Of a stretch of 64,000 nucleotides of DNA, positions 34,402-43,928 are shown one piece after another. Origin of the DNA: Aurifilum marmelostoma. Lineage: Eukaryota > Ascomycota > Sordariomycetes > Diaporthales > Cryphonectriaceae. A program made the position numbers and the translations under genes. The DNA lies in contig JAMXSV010000003.1 in assembly GCA_027559495.1 (NCBI GenBank), positions 3,038,001-3,102,000 on the forward strand, given 5' to 3'. Positions within the stretch are counted from its first letter, which is position 1, and every line of letters begins with the position of its first letter. Below the pieces are notes generated by a model. That model saw only the letters and a program-made list of their open reading frames with translations. It was not told the DNA's origin and did no database searches.

Positions 34402-34953
34402 ATGCCTGCTGTTTGGAACATGCTGGCCTTATTTCTCTTCAATCTCCTCCTCACAACCACCAAGTCCACCTATGAAAAGCATATAAGCAGCCTTCACCAT
34501 GGCCATGCCATCAAGGCCGAAGCTAAAGTCGATGCCCCAAGCAACGACATCGTCAGAGCCTGGGACGCCATCGTCGACACATCTGCGAACAAGCCACTAC
34601 CACGTTGGCAAGCCTGTTTCTATACTGCAAGCTGCTGCCCATTTCTAATCCGCAAACCATTGTGCTGGAACGAAACCGAGGTCTCGTGGAAGGAAGGATG
34701 CCAGGTATTCGAGAACTTCGCATCCGTATCTATCACGCCTGATCAGTGCACTGTTCGCATATACCAAGACAGCGGATGCAAAGAGCTTCTGGGCCCCCAG
34801 GATCCTCTTGTTGGCCCAGAGCATCGGCCCAAGGGTGCATGTGTCAACCTCACCCTCGATCCTCGTCGGAAGGACCCAAACCCACTCAACAATACCGGTT
34901 GCTACACGACGCAGGACTTCTCAGGCTCCTGGGACGTAACTTGTCCTGAATGA
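34402..34953 (+). CDS. Small secreted cysteine-rich protein
   Basis: Protein of 183 residues in one exon, with a hydrophobic signal peptide (about residues 1-22, MPAVWNMLALFLFNLLLTTTKS). The mature part has ten cysteines, an even number fit for five disulfides, in the order ACFY, SCCPF, LCWN, GCQV, QCTV, GCKE, ACVN, GCYT and TCPE, plus NET, NLT and NNT glycosylation sequons. No enzymatic domain or anchor is seen. Size, secretion and cysteine content fit fungal effector-like or cell-surface proteins, but this is composition only. It converges on the methyltransferase gene at 35201, with 247 bp between them. Confidence 0.75.
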   Translation: MPAVWNMLALFLFNLLLTTTKSTYEKHISSLHHGHAIKAEAKVDAPSNDIVRAWDAIVDTSANKPLPRWQACFYTASCCPFLIRKPLCWNETEVSWKEGCQVFENFASVSITPDQCTVRIYQDSGCKELLGPQDPLVGPEHRPKGACVNLTLDPRRKDPNPLNNTGCYTTQDFSGSWDVTCPE

Positions 34954-35200
34954 ACGGACACCCAGCGGAGTTCTGATAGCCGAGAAGGCAGGGTCGGGTG
35001 ATGCAGTGTCCATGATAGCAAGCCGACTCAGTCGGGCACATGCCAGGGCCCATGAGCCGGTGATTATAGGGATTGGGTTGGTGGATATTCCTTCTGCGGT
35101 GCCAAAAGGACCGGGCACGAGGCATGGTGGAAGCTGCATGAGCTCGAGGGACCTAGGAGAGACTGGCTATCGACTCGCCATTTACGATTGCCTACAGAGT

Positions 35201-36790
35201 CTATTCTTGTCCCTGCAATGCCTCACTTTGCCAGTCCGGTGCCAGAGTGCTGATGGCGTTTTCAAGGACCTTGTTGACCTGTGTGCGATACAGCATCGCT
35301 ATTGCCTGGTTGTGTGTCTGCGGCACAACCTCCACGACGACCTCGTTGCCCTGTTCATCCACACCGAGGCCAGGGTCCGTCTGGCACAACTTATCATACT
35401 CCATGCCCAATTTTCCCAGCAGCACTTGCTTGACCTGCTCGACCACCTGAGAAACTGGGCCTGGGAGAGACACAGACGCATATAGTATGCGCAGCAGACA
35501 CTCCAGCTCCCGTTGCCTGGAGTGATCAGCCGGTATTGAAGGCTCCTCTCTGAGATGCACATCGGACGACGACGATGACTCTAAAATGGACGTCATGAAT
35601 GCCTCCTTGTTGTCATCTCCTCCGATTACTGCCAGGCACAAGTCCCATACCAGAGAGTCCTCGACATGCGAGAATTCCGGTCTGACGTCGAAGCTGCCAT
35701 CCTTGACTGCTGTCTGCCGCGCCGAACCGACAAAGGAGCTAGGGTGGTTGATCGGTCTCAGTGACACGAGGAAGTCCTGCGGTGAGCTAGCTGACCCGGC
35801 AGCGCCTGTGACTGAATCCGCAGGCCCTCCTGCGCCAGCTCTTTTCCTCACGTGGAGGTAGTCGTTGTGCATAGCATCTGTCTCGGGGAGGATGAAGCCA
35901 TACGACAGGAGAAGCTCGCTGTTGGTCTTCTTCCCGTAGCTGTTGAAGATCTGATCGCCAGGCCGGTAAGTGTCAAAGGTCTGAAAACGGCACGTGTCTG
36001 CGCTACTGCTCTCGTCATCGACCAGCCACCGTACTTGGGCCCGTGGCGCGTGGTTGATAATGTCGAACACGGGAAGCAGGATGCTGAAGTCGTCGATCGC
36101 CACGCCTTTCGGCAGTGCCGTATCTCTCAGCGCCCTGGGGATCACGAGAGACGGCCGAAAGCTCCGGCTCGCAAACATGCTGAAGGCCCAGTCGTGTAAG
36201 GTGCGGGTGTAGTCTGCCCAGTCCTCGCAGCCGGCGTCCTTGAGCACTTTCCGTGCCTCCTTGAATTCCTTCCTGAGCTGCTCGCGGATGGCCTGGGCGG
36301 AAATGCCTGTGTTTGTGCACTCCAGGAACTCTGCATCGTCCTCAGCCCAGAAAGGAGGCAGACTCCAGGCCGAGAGGGTGTCGGGCTGCGGGAGGGTGTT
36401 GATATAAGGGTGCCAGAAGGATGATTTCCCGGCGAGGTATTGCTTCATGAGGAAGAAGCGCCCGATAATGTGTGGCGGAAGGTCGTAGAACGCCGGGGGA
36501 AATACAGGGGATGTATCGTCGGACTGTTTTGAGGAGTCTGCAGCAAGGACAAGAGGTCCTCCTGCAGTGCTGCTGGCATTGAGATAGGAGAGACTAGTCT
36601 TGAGAGGGCAGATGAGAACCTCATCGCCAGGTTTGAGATGGGTTTCCTCCTGGCCGAGGTCACATTTGCATCGTATGGAAAAGCCCGTCAGGTCATCCTT
36701 GTATATCTCCAGGGCGGGGTGAAGCGATGCACCGTGAAAATTGGCCCAGGATACAAGGGAGCTGAAGCGCTCCTGGTCTGCTTCCTTCAT
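35201..36790 (-). CDS. SET-domain protein lysine methyltransferase (SETD/Rubisco-LSMT type)
   Basis: Cytosolic or nuclear S-adenosylmethionine-dependent lysine methyltransferase of the class that modifies non-histone proteins such as ribosomal proteins or elongation factors. The single exon encodes 529 residues. The N-terminus (FSSLVSWANFHGASLHPALEIYKD) is the family entry segment of a split SET domain. A long helical insert follows, then DIINHAPRAQ (N246-H247) and the C-terminal SET motif PGDQIFNSYGKKTNSELLLSYGF, where NSYG carries the catalytic tyrosine. After about residue 330 comes the substrate-binding helical domain typical of LSMT proteins. All key motifs are present, in contrast to the damaged SET gene at 11228. 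The actual substrate cannot be assigned. Confidence 0.85.
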   Translation of the reverse strand: MKEADQERFSSLVSWANFHGASLHPALEIYKDDLTGFSIRCKCDLGQEETHLKPGDEVLICPLKTSLSYLNASSTAGGPLVLAADSSKQSDDTSPVFPPAFYDLPPHIIGRFFLMKQYLAGKSSFWHPYINTLPQPDTLSAWSLPPFWAEDDAEFLECTNTGISAQAIREQLRKEFKEARKVLKDAGCEDWADYTRTLHDWAFSMFASRSFRPSLVIPRALRDTALPKGVAIDDFSILLPVFDIINHAPRAQVRWLVDDESSSADTCRFQTFDTYRPGDQIFNSYGKKTNSELLLSYGFILPETDAMHNDYLHVRKRAGAGGPADSVTGAAGSASSPQDFLVSLRPINHPSSFVGSARQTAVKDGSFDVRPEFSHVEDSLVWDLCLAVIGGDDNKEAFMTSILESSSSSDVHLREEPSIPADHSRQRELECLLRILYASVSLPGPVSQVVEQVKQVLLGKLGMEYDKLCQTDPGLGVDEQGNEVVVEVVPQTHNQAIAMLYRTQVNKVLENAISTLAPDWQSEALQGQE

Positions 36791-37517
36791 GGCGCCGTGG
36801 GCCGCAGCAGGTCGGATTGCCCAGCAGATCTTGTGGGTTTCGCCGGGTTGTAGGTTGAGATATGAAGCCCAGAGAAGAGAATCGAGCCGGTAAGAGCTCG
36901 AGTGTATTTAAATGGTCTTGTTAGCGGATATGCACAGTCTTGATATGGTGTAGAAAAGAAAAATAAAATGCAAAGAACAGGACGAAGCAGTACGTCACGA
37001 TTTTCATGTAAGTTTGAAGGGTTAGGGTTGTCAATGACCTCGCAGACATGGGAAATCACAAAAGAAAACAACATGGTTGACTCGTATGGAAGGTAGAATA
37101 TTGTTCCCACGTAAATGTAGCTACACGATTGCATTCTGTTCCTCATCCAATCTCCTTCAATAAGTCGCCCGCTCAAGTGCCACTGTCCCAGGCACAGTCG
37201 CATAGGTGTGGCGGGGCATGAACTGGAGTCTGGTCATAAGATCCCATCATGAATCGAGACAAAGAAAAAGAAGAAAAAAAAAAAAAAAAACAAGGGAAGG
37301 AGAAGAATACAAAAGTCCAATGCGAGTTTCAGACCAACTTGTAACAGTGCACTCTACACATGTGTCTTGTGTGTCGCAGCCTTGCTGAGGCTGTGCACTG
37401 TTAGAAGGGTACCAAATGTGCAGCATCATTCGGCACCACCTCCACAGATGTCCACACGGTTTGGGTACCTGTTTTGCGGTGTATTTTCAATCAGCACTGG
37501 AACCTCACATTATTCTT
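36791..37517. other. Spacer between two minus-strand genes
   Basis: Promoter side of the methyltransferase and 3' side of the DUF6604 gene. It contains an A-tract at about 37273-37290; no gene is supported. Confidence 0.6.
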
Positions 37518-40304
37518 TCACAAAGGAGAAGTTATGCCCTTACGTAACATAGAGCCACTCTTCTGCAGGACACGATGATTGTGGACGTCGTGCAGGGCGT
37601 TGTGGTGGACGTCGTGGTGGGCTTCGTGGTGAGCGTCGTGGTGGAATTCGTGGTGAATTCTGTGGTGGACGATCACTTGCTTGACCTCCCTGACCAGAGA
37701 ACGCAGGATCTCCTCATCCTCAGAGGCCTCACCCGTCAGCTTCTCGCCGAGGTACAGAGCTACTCGAACGAGCTCGTTGTCCGCCTTGTTCGCCGGTTCT
37801 GCCTCAGCTATGTGAGCCCTGCCGGGGAAGTATTTGCAGTGCGACCTGCTGACAGCCTTGGCAACTTCCATACTGACAGCAAGCAGGCTCATGAAGTTGA
37901 CCGTCAGTATGCCGTTCAACAGTTCCGACATGAGTTTCTCAAGGACGTGGAAGAGCGGGATTGCTGAGAGCGCTGGCAAGGCTTTCTTCGTTTCAGCGTG
38001 CTCTTCAGCTCTCCCGCCCTCGGTTCTGTCCTCATTGCAGGCCGCCATGCATTGCTCGGGTACAAGCCGCTGAGAGTATGATGTTTTAGCATTGGTGTCG
38101 TCAGTGGTTACTATCTCTTCCATACTGGGCCACAAGTGCTCCAGGAGCAGGCCTTTCAGAAACGCCAAGAGCTGCGGTCTGTCAGGGCTGTCGCTTGTAT
38201 ATCTCTCTGAAAAGTGCCGTCGGATGCGCACCCCTCGGATGAACTCTTCGGTCATGCCCTCCACGGCATCAAGGTCAGGGTTGGCGGGCTTGGGTTTCTT
38301 AATGCTCGAAGGAGCAATCGCTCTGAAGTTCTTGAGAATTACAACTGGGTCGTCTCGCCCGGCACAGATGCCACGCTTCAGCTGAGAGTCGTCGCGATGG
38401 TAGCCGAGGAATTTGTCCATGTCGGTCCAGGCAGGGAAGGACTTGTCTCCAAACCGCGTAGCTGCCGCCCGTGCAGCAGCGTATAGGTACGCTGCGGTCT
38501 CGACCACAGAAAATTGATTTACGGTCTTGTGTCCCAGATCGCTCATGTAAAGCTTGGTTCGGAAGTCAAGAAGACCAGCCATTACGGGCTCGCGCTTGAG
38601 GAGAAAAAAGCAGTCCAGGTTGTCAGTCAAGCCCTGCGGGCCGTATCGCGGTATTTTGTCCTCCATGGTGAAGTCTTGTATGATAAAGCGATCCATTTCA
38701 TTCTGGCGCTGGCGCAGGGCCCTGTACAGGTCAGACCTGTGGTCTCTGGCCAGCTGAACGGTGAGGCGGAGGTACTGTCGGCCGCTAAGCGCAGTCCGCC
38801 GGAGCTGTTCGAAGGGGTGGTCGACCTGCTCTTCCATGATGTTACGGATATCGGCGTACAGCTGCATGGCAAAGACGAGCTTCGGGGGCGGTCCACGTCT
38901 CCGCAGGGTCTCCTGGATATACAGAAGCAGCTCGGATTCTCCCGGGATGACGGATGCCATCTTCCCGCTCCTCTTCAAGGCCATGATATAAATGACCTCG
39001 CTTAGTAGGTCGTCAATAACTTCGATCTCGAAGAGTTCCATTTGCTGTGGCGTCATGGCGCCATACCCAGGATTTTGTCTGTTGGATTTGCTCATTCTTT
39101 CCTGTTCCTTCGACAAGATTGGTATAAATCGGCAGGCCGACTTGAGGGCCAGGTAGACCGGGTACCCGAACAACTCATAGCCATCTTTGTAGATGCGGTC
39201 GTTGACTCCCTTTGTGGGAAGGCGAGGGCAGCTCTTGGATTCGGTATGCAACGGGTCAGAGGAGCTGTAGATAGCCCGCCTGATATGCTCATACAGAGTA
39301 TTCTTGTGGTCTTTCAAACCCATATTCTCCAAGTCCTTTGCGAAGCCGGCTTCCATACCCTGGAACAGCTCCGAGGCCGCATTTGTGATGACGGCAAGGG
39401 TGTTGAGGGAGATGGACCTATCGAAAAAGTAATCGCACCAGCGCTCGAGGATGTGGCGTCGGATTTTGTTGAAGTCGCCAAAGAAGCAGAAGATAAACAT
39501 GTGGTGAACGGACGACAGGACCGAGTCTCGACTCGGAGGTGGTGTAGAATTGGTTACCCAAGACATATCAGCGTCGTCACCACTTGTTGCCGGACGGGTG
39601 GGCTCGCAACCCTTCTTGGCTTTTCCTCCCTTCGGACACTTTTTCTTCCTGCCGGTCTTGGTTCTGAATCTGGATTTATTCTTCTTCATGAGTTGCATGG
39701 CCTCTGCCTGGCCATCGACGTCCGAGTCGGTCTCGCCACCTGCTTCCGGCGTGGCTTGGACCTGGAGGTGCTCAAACAGATTGCCGCAGTCGGCCAAGGC
39801 ATCACCGTCGACACTCCCCTCAGACGCAGACTTAGCTCGCGCCACATTTATATCGCCAGGGCTCTTGGCCTCGAGGCCTTCAAGCCTGGCTAGGATCCGC
39901 TCCAGCACTTCGATCATGTGCTTGTGCGCCGCGAGCGCCTCCTTTGCCTCCTCATCTTCATCCTTCAACATCTCTGCGTAGAATCGGGAACTCTTCTTGC
40001 GCAGCGAGATCACCTCTCTAAGGGTGTCGATGGGCTCACTGGCGATATCGCCCGGCTTCGCATGTTTGACGATGGTTGAAGATAGAGCCTCCAGCTCTCT
40101 GGGGCGGGTGTCGAGGCTCTCTTCGACAACGTTGAAACCACTCTTTCGCAGGCTCTTGAGGGATCTCGCCACGGGTGGTGTCACTCTGGTGCCGTCTTCA
40201 GGTGTCAGCCTTTCGGCCGTTTGCTTCAGCCACTTCGTGAACGACGCCTGGCCGAGCTTGTACCGCTTCCATGTTCCGCCCTTGAGCTTGTAGGACGTGT
40301 CCAT
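37518..40304 (-). CDS. DUF6604-type fungal protein with histidine-repeat C-terminus
   Basis: Large single-exon protein of 928 residues. The N-terminus (YKLGQASFTKWLKQTAERL, about residues 16-34) is the signature of the fungal DUF6604 family (YK..Q..F..WL..TA), whose function is not established. A Lys-rich patch (RTKTGRKKKCPKGGKAKKG) at about 215-235 could be a nuclear localisation signal. The middle is mainly helical without membrane segments. The C-terminus holds an extraordinary run of HHxx units before a short basic tail. There is no signal peptide, so a nuclear or cytosolic location is likely. Codon use is uniform over the whole frame and no intron is required. Confidence 0.83.
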   Translation of the reverse strand: MDTSYKLKGGTWKRYKLGQASFTKWLKQTAERLTPEDGTRVTPPVARSLKSLRKSGFNVVEESLDTRPRELEALSSTIVKHAKPGDIASEPIDTLREVISLRKKSSRFYAEMLKDEDEEAKEALAAHKHMIEVLERILARLEGLEAKSPGDINVARAKSASEGSVDGDALADCGNLFEHLQVQATPEAGGETDSDVDGQAEAMQLMKKNKSRFRTKTGRKKKCPKGGKAKKGCEPTRPATSGDDADMSWVTNSTPPPSRDSVLSSVHHMFIFCFFGDFNKIRRHILERWCDYFFDRSISLNTLAVITNAASELFQGMEAGFAKDLENMGLKDHKNTLYEHIRRAIYSSSDPLHTESKSCPRLPTKGVNDRIYKDGYELFGYPVYLALKSACRFIPILSKEQERMSKSNRQNPGYGAMTPQQMELFEIEVIDDLLSEVIYIMALKRSGKMASVIPGESELLLYIQETLRRRGPPPKLVFAMQLYADIRNIMEEQVDHPFEQLRRTALSGRQYLRLTVQLARDHRSDLYRALRQRQNEMDRFIIQDFTMEDKIPRYGPQGLTDNLDCFFLLKREPVMAGLLDFRTKLYMSDLGHKTVNQFSVVETAAYLYAAARAAATRFGDKSFPAWTDMDKFLGYHRDDSQLKRGICAGRDDPVVILKNFRAIAPSSIKKPKPANPDLDAVEGMTEEFIRGVRIRRHFSERYTSDSPDRPQLLAFLKGLLLEHLWPSMEEIVTTDDTNAKTSYSQRLVPEQCMAACNEDRTEGGRAEEHAETKKALPALSAIPLFHVLEKLMSELLNGILTVNFMSLLAVSMEVAKAVSRSHCKYFPGRAHIAEAEPANKADNELVRVALYLGEKLTGEASEDEEILRSLVREVKQVIVHHRIHHEFHHDAHHEAHHDVHHNALHDVHNHRVLQKSGSMLRKGITSPL
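37573..37667 (-). repeat. Coding repeat, eight HHxx-type tetrapeptides
   Basis: Imperfect 12-bp units (CACCAC followed by two variable codons) encode HHRI, HHEF, HHDA, HHEA, HHDV, HHNA, LHDV and HNHR at the C-terminal end of the DUF6604 protein. The unit is a multiple of three, so copy changes stay in frame. Confidence 0.85.
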
Positions 40305-41724
40305 CTTCTGTGATGTCTACGCCGTGTTCTGCTGTCTTCTGACTGTCATTTCTACCAGTAAGTAGAGTGTGTAACGTGAGGGAAACAGGAAACGAGCAGG
40401 CGGGGTTGAAGCGAGCAGTATTGGGCGACTAATGATTTAAAATGGATATCCATGGGGCATGTCTCACGTCTTTATGTCCAGGCGCATATTCAAACAGTGC
40501 CCCCAATGGCCAGAGCCTTATTGGGCAGCAAAAATCCGTCGTTGCATTCTGTGCCGTGTTTTTGCTTTTCCCTTCTTCGCGCTCGCCTTGTACCCAACAA
40601 GCCTTGCAATGGCTCGTAGCCCGAACAAGACATGAGAATTCTATTATCGTCGTCAATATGCTTCTCCTCTGCACACCCGCACGATCTCAGTGCACTCATT
40701 ATACTATTTCCATCAACGAGACATGGCTTCTTGGCCATCTTGAAGGCAATGAAGAACGACTGTACTCCGGCGGCTGTCCGAGAGTACCAGGCCGCGTCAG
40801 GCTCTACTCGCGGCGATCGACGACCAACCGAGGCGAAAAGAGTGGGGAGGTCGCATCCAGCTGGCCAGGAAAAAGCAAGACCTGAAACCAGAAAAGGCAA
40901 TAGTGCAGAAGGACGGGAAATACGGCAATAAAGAGAGCGAATTGGATGGTAGGACAAGGAGGGGGCAGCAGGGGAATAAAGTGTGGTTACACAAGAGGGA
41001 GGAAAAGAGGGAAGCGAGAGGCAAAGAGCAAAGAGGACGGACGAAGAGAGCGAACACATGGACGACGACAGGTGGTAGATGATATGGGAAAGAAAGAAGA
41101 GGGTAAGAAACAACATAGCAGTATAAAAGCTTTTTCTTTGTCAGCCGGTCGTTACCTCAAAAGAGAACTCTGTAATATCTCAGCTCATCTCTTTCCGGCT
41201 TTCACGTCAGCCTTTTTGCCCGGCTCCGGCTCCGAATCCTGCCTCCGGTTTGTGGAAAAATCCAACAACCGAGTTCTGTCATATCCGGGTCGATCTCTTT
41301 GCTCTCGATCGGCCTAGCTATACACTATCCCCATCACATCGATACCAAGAGTGTTGCCTCAGAAGAAATGGCAGAAACTATTGGTCTGATTCAGCGAGGT
41401 ATCCCAGGTTGGATTCCTGGAAATGAAACTTCAACGTTCTTTGTAGCTTATACCTAGAACATCTCGGCAATGAGGCCCGAATTGTCTGTCTGTAACATCA
41501 AAAAATCACGATTTTATTACTCCTGCCCATGGACACCGCTTGTTGAAATGAGAGGGTGTGTTGAACCTTGATTCCCTAGAGAATTTGTGTGGGGCCAGAC
41601 CCCTCAATCCTTTAATATATCAGCTACTCTAATTACTGCCCTGGGGAAATCCCCTTACCGTACCTTCTCTCAAATCTTTCTCAGTCGATGACGCGGTGCA
41701 TCTGAAATAGAGAGAAGCAACACG
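40305..41724. other. Divergent promoter region
   Basis: Lies between the starts of the DUF6604 gene (minus) and the GH28 gene (plus). It is purine-rich at 40.9-41.1 kb. Open frames on both strands overlap without family resemblance. A TTTAATATAT element at about 41611-41620 could serve the GH28 gene. Confidence 0.55.
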
Positions 41725-43123
41725 ATGTTCTCATTCAGATTGCCACTTCAGATTGTCTTGGGCCTCCTTTCGGCCTCGACGACAGCCTACTGGCTACCCG
41801 AGACGCTGGATTCATCTTCTGTGACGACCTGCACCGTCCCGAAGAACACAACTGGCAACGATGACAGCCCCAGCGTCACAGCCACGGTCGAGGCATGCAG
41901 CAATGCCTCTCGTATCATCTTCAGCGCGAACGAGACCTACAACCTGCTGACGCCCATCTCCTTCACAGAACTCACCAACGTCGAGTTCGTCATCAACGGA
42001 AATGTCTCTCTGCCGTCCAATGTCAGCTATGTCGAATCTGTCACGGGCAACAGCGATCTATATCCAGGCCGTTGGATCACAATCAAGAGCAGCACGGGTG
42101 TCACCTTCACTGGGAGCCAGGACCCCAGCTCGGGCTGGTTCATTGGCCACGGAGAGCAGTGGTGGCCCATGGCGAACAACAGCAACAATGACTACCGGCC
42201 GCACTTTTTCGGACTTTCAGTCACCTCACTCCGCCTACGACATGTCAAGATCTACAACCCGGTGGCCTGGGTCTTCTCGCTGAGCGGCTCCGACATCTAT
42301 ATGACGAACACGACCCTCGACGCCCGCTCGAGTGACCCCATCAATGCCTTCCCCTTCAACACGGACGGAATCGACCTGTCAGCCTCAGACGTCGTCATTG
42401 ATACCTGGACATCTTGGAACGGCGACGATGTCCTGAACGTGGCGCCTCCCGCGACCAACGTCACGATGCGGAACATTGTCGCCTACGGCACCCACGGCGT
42501 GTCCGTGTCCTGCTCCTCGGGCACCGGAGGAGACTATCTCTTTGAGAACGCCTTTATCTACGACTCCCTGCTCGGAGCCCGTTTCAAGGGCGACCTGGGC
42601 ACAACCTGCAACGTGAACAATGTGACGTGGCGGAACTTTGCCATCTACAACACTAGCTACCCGATTCACTTTATCGAAAATTACGTCGACCAGGAGACGG
42701 GCGTTGCAGACGGTACCAACACGAGTCTGGCGGCTTACGCAACCAACTTTACATATGAGAACATCGTGGCCATGACCAGTGAACAGCTGGGTGATGGGAG
42801 CTGTATTTCGGATCCATGCTGGACCTACACAGACGGTGAGCCCTTTTCTTTTCTCCTCTTCTCCTTTGTTTTATTTTTGCTGTGACCGCCCTTACAACGT
42901 TCTACAACAAAGTTCGGGACTGACAGGCGGGTATCTAGGACAATCTAATCAGAAAGCCATGTACATCATGTGCAACGACGCTGCGCACTGTCAGGACTTT
43001 CACTTCAACAACGTCGTGCTCTTTGGAGCCAATGGAAAACCTGGCGAGATGGACTGCACCGGGTTGGACGGGGTAGAGGGCATGGGCATCCCGTGTACAA
43101 ATGGAACGCTGCCCACTGACTAA
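41725..43123 (+). CDS. Secreted glycoside hydrolase family 28 (pectin-active)
   Basis: Extracellular right-handed beta-helix hydrolase, expected to act on polygalacturonate or substituted pectin. Exons 41725-42835 and 42927-43123 are joined by a 91-bp phase-1 GTGAGC...GACAG intron, giving 435 residues. A signal peptide covers about residues 1-21. GH28 hallmarks are NTDGIDL (D214), GDDVLN (D234, D235), GTHGVSVS (H257) and RFKG (R286, K288). The usual GHG is GTHG and RIK is RFK, pointing to a divergent exo-acting or rhamno/xylogalacturonan-type subgroup rather than a classical endopolygalacturonase. Many N-glycosylation sequons and three Cys pairs near the C-terminus fit a secreted enzyme. Reading through the intron hits a stop, so the splice is required to include CNDAAHCQDF and the end. 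Confidence 0.9.
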
Positions 43124-43301
43124 AGAGGGCCTCAAGATGTATCAAGACATGTGTATTGTAGGTAGGTATGTTCATACATAAACAATTCATAACCGTAAAA
43201 CCTTAATCGTTCTTGATCAGCCCCCACACAAACAAGAGGCCCAAGCAATGTTCCGAAGGACCCGAGCCGCCATTGTCTCCCTCCCCATCATCACGTCAGC
43301 T

Positions 43302-43928
43302 TCAAAGGTTTGCCAACACAGCCACACCACCCAGCAGAGCGCCGATCTTGACCGCCGCAGTCTGAACAGGTGCAGCGTCCGTCGCAGTACTCGAGCTGGC
43401 CTTACCACTCGAAGTGGCAGTACCCTTGGAGATGGCAGAGGAGGCGTCCGAGTGCAGTGCCGCCGTGGCAGTGCTGAGAGAACTGCTGAATGAGCTCAGC
43501 GCCGCCTCGATGGACGACTTGATCGGGCCCGTGGCTGTGGACAGCTCAGCCTCCAGGGATGACTCGACCGTGGCGGCCGCGGCAGTGATGCTCGCCAGTT
43601 CGCTCGTGATGTCGCTGAAGACTTCGCCTCCGATGGTTCCGGCTCCGGCAACCGCGGAGGATGCCTCGGCCACTATGGAGGACGCCTCGCTGAAGGCCTC
43701 GCCGGCGTCTGAGCTTAACTCTGAGAAAGGATCCTGACGAGGCTTGATGACCGGTGGTGGGGTAATTTGTGGTTGTCTTTGGTGCAGGACGTTGGCCTAT
43801 ATAATTACATGTTAGAATTTACGTGTTCGAGGCCGTGGTGAGGTAATCAAAGAAGCCTCGAGAGAAAAGGTCACTAGACTTACGGAGACAACGGCAGCAA
43901 ACCCAAGGAGGAAAGTAGAGAAATGCAT
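43302..43928 (-). CDS. Ala/Ser-rich GPI-anchored cell-wall type protein, two exons
   Basis: Protein of 179 residues from exons 43884-43928 and 43302-43796 (minus), joined by an 87-bp phase-0 intron with a GTAAGT donor and a TAG acceptor. The first exon encodes only MHFSTFLLGFAAVVS, a clean signal peptide. The second gives a short Pro/Gln-rich segment (ANVLHQRQPQITPPP), then a long Ala/Ser/Thr-rich part with regularly spaced Ser-Ser and Ala runs suited to O-mannosylation. It ends in a hydrophobic tail (KIGALLGGVAVLANL) after a small-residue region, the pattern of a GPI-anchor signal. Only part of exon 2 starts with an ATG, so automatic ORF calls miss the signal peptide. It converges on the GH28 gene with 178 bp between stops. 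Confidence 0.75.

Noticed and set aside
39042..39893. 283-codon plus-strand frame
   Set aside because: Antisense shadow within the continuous DUF6604 gene.
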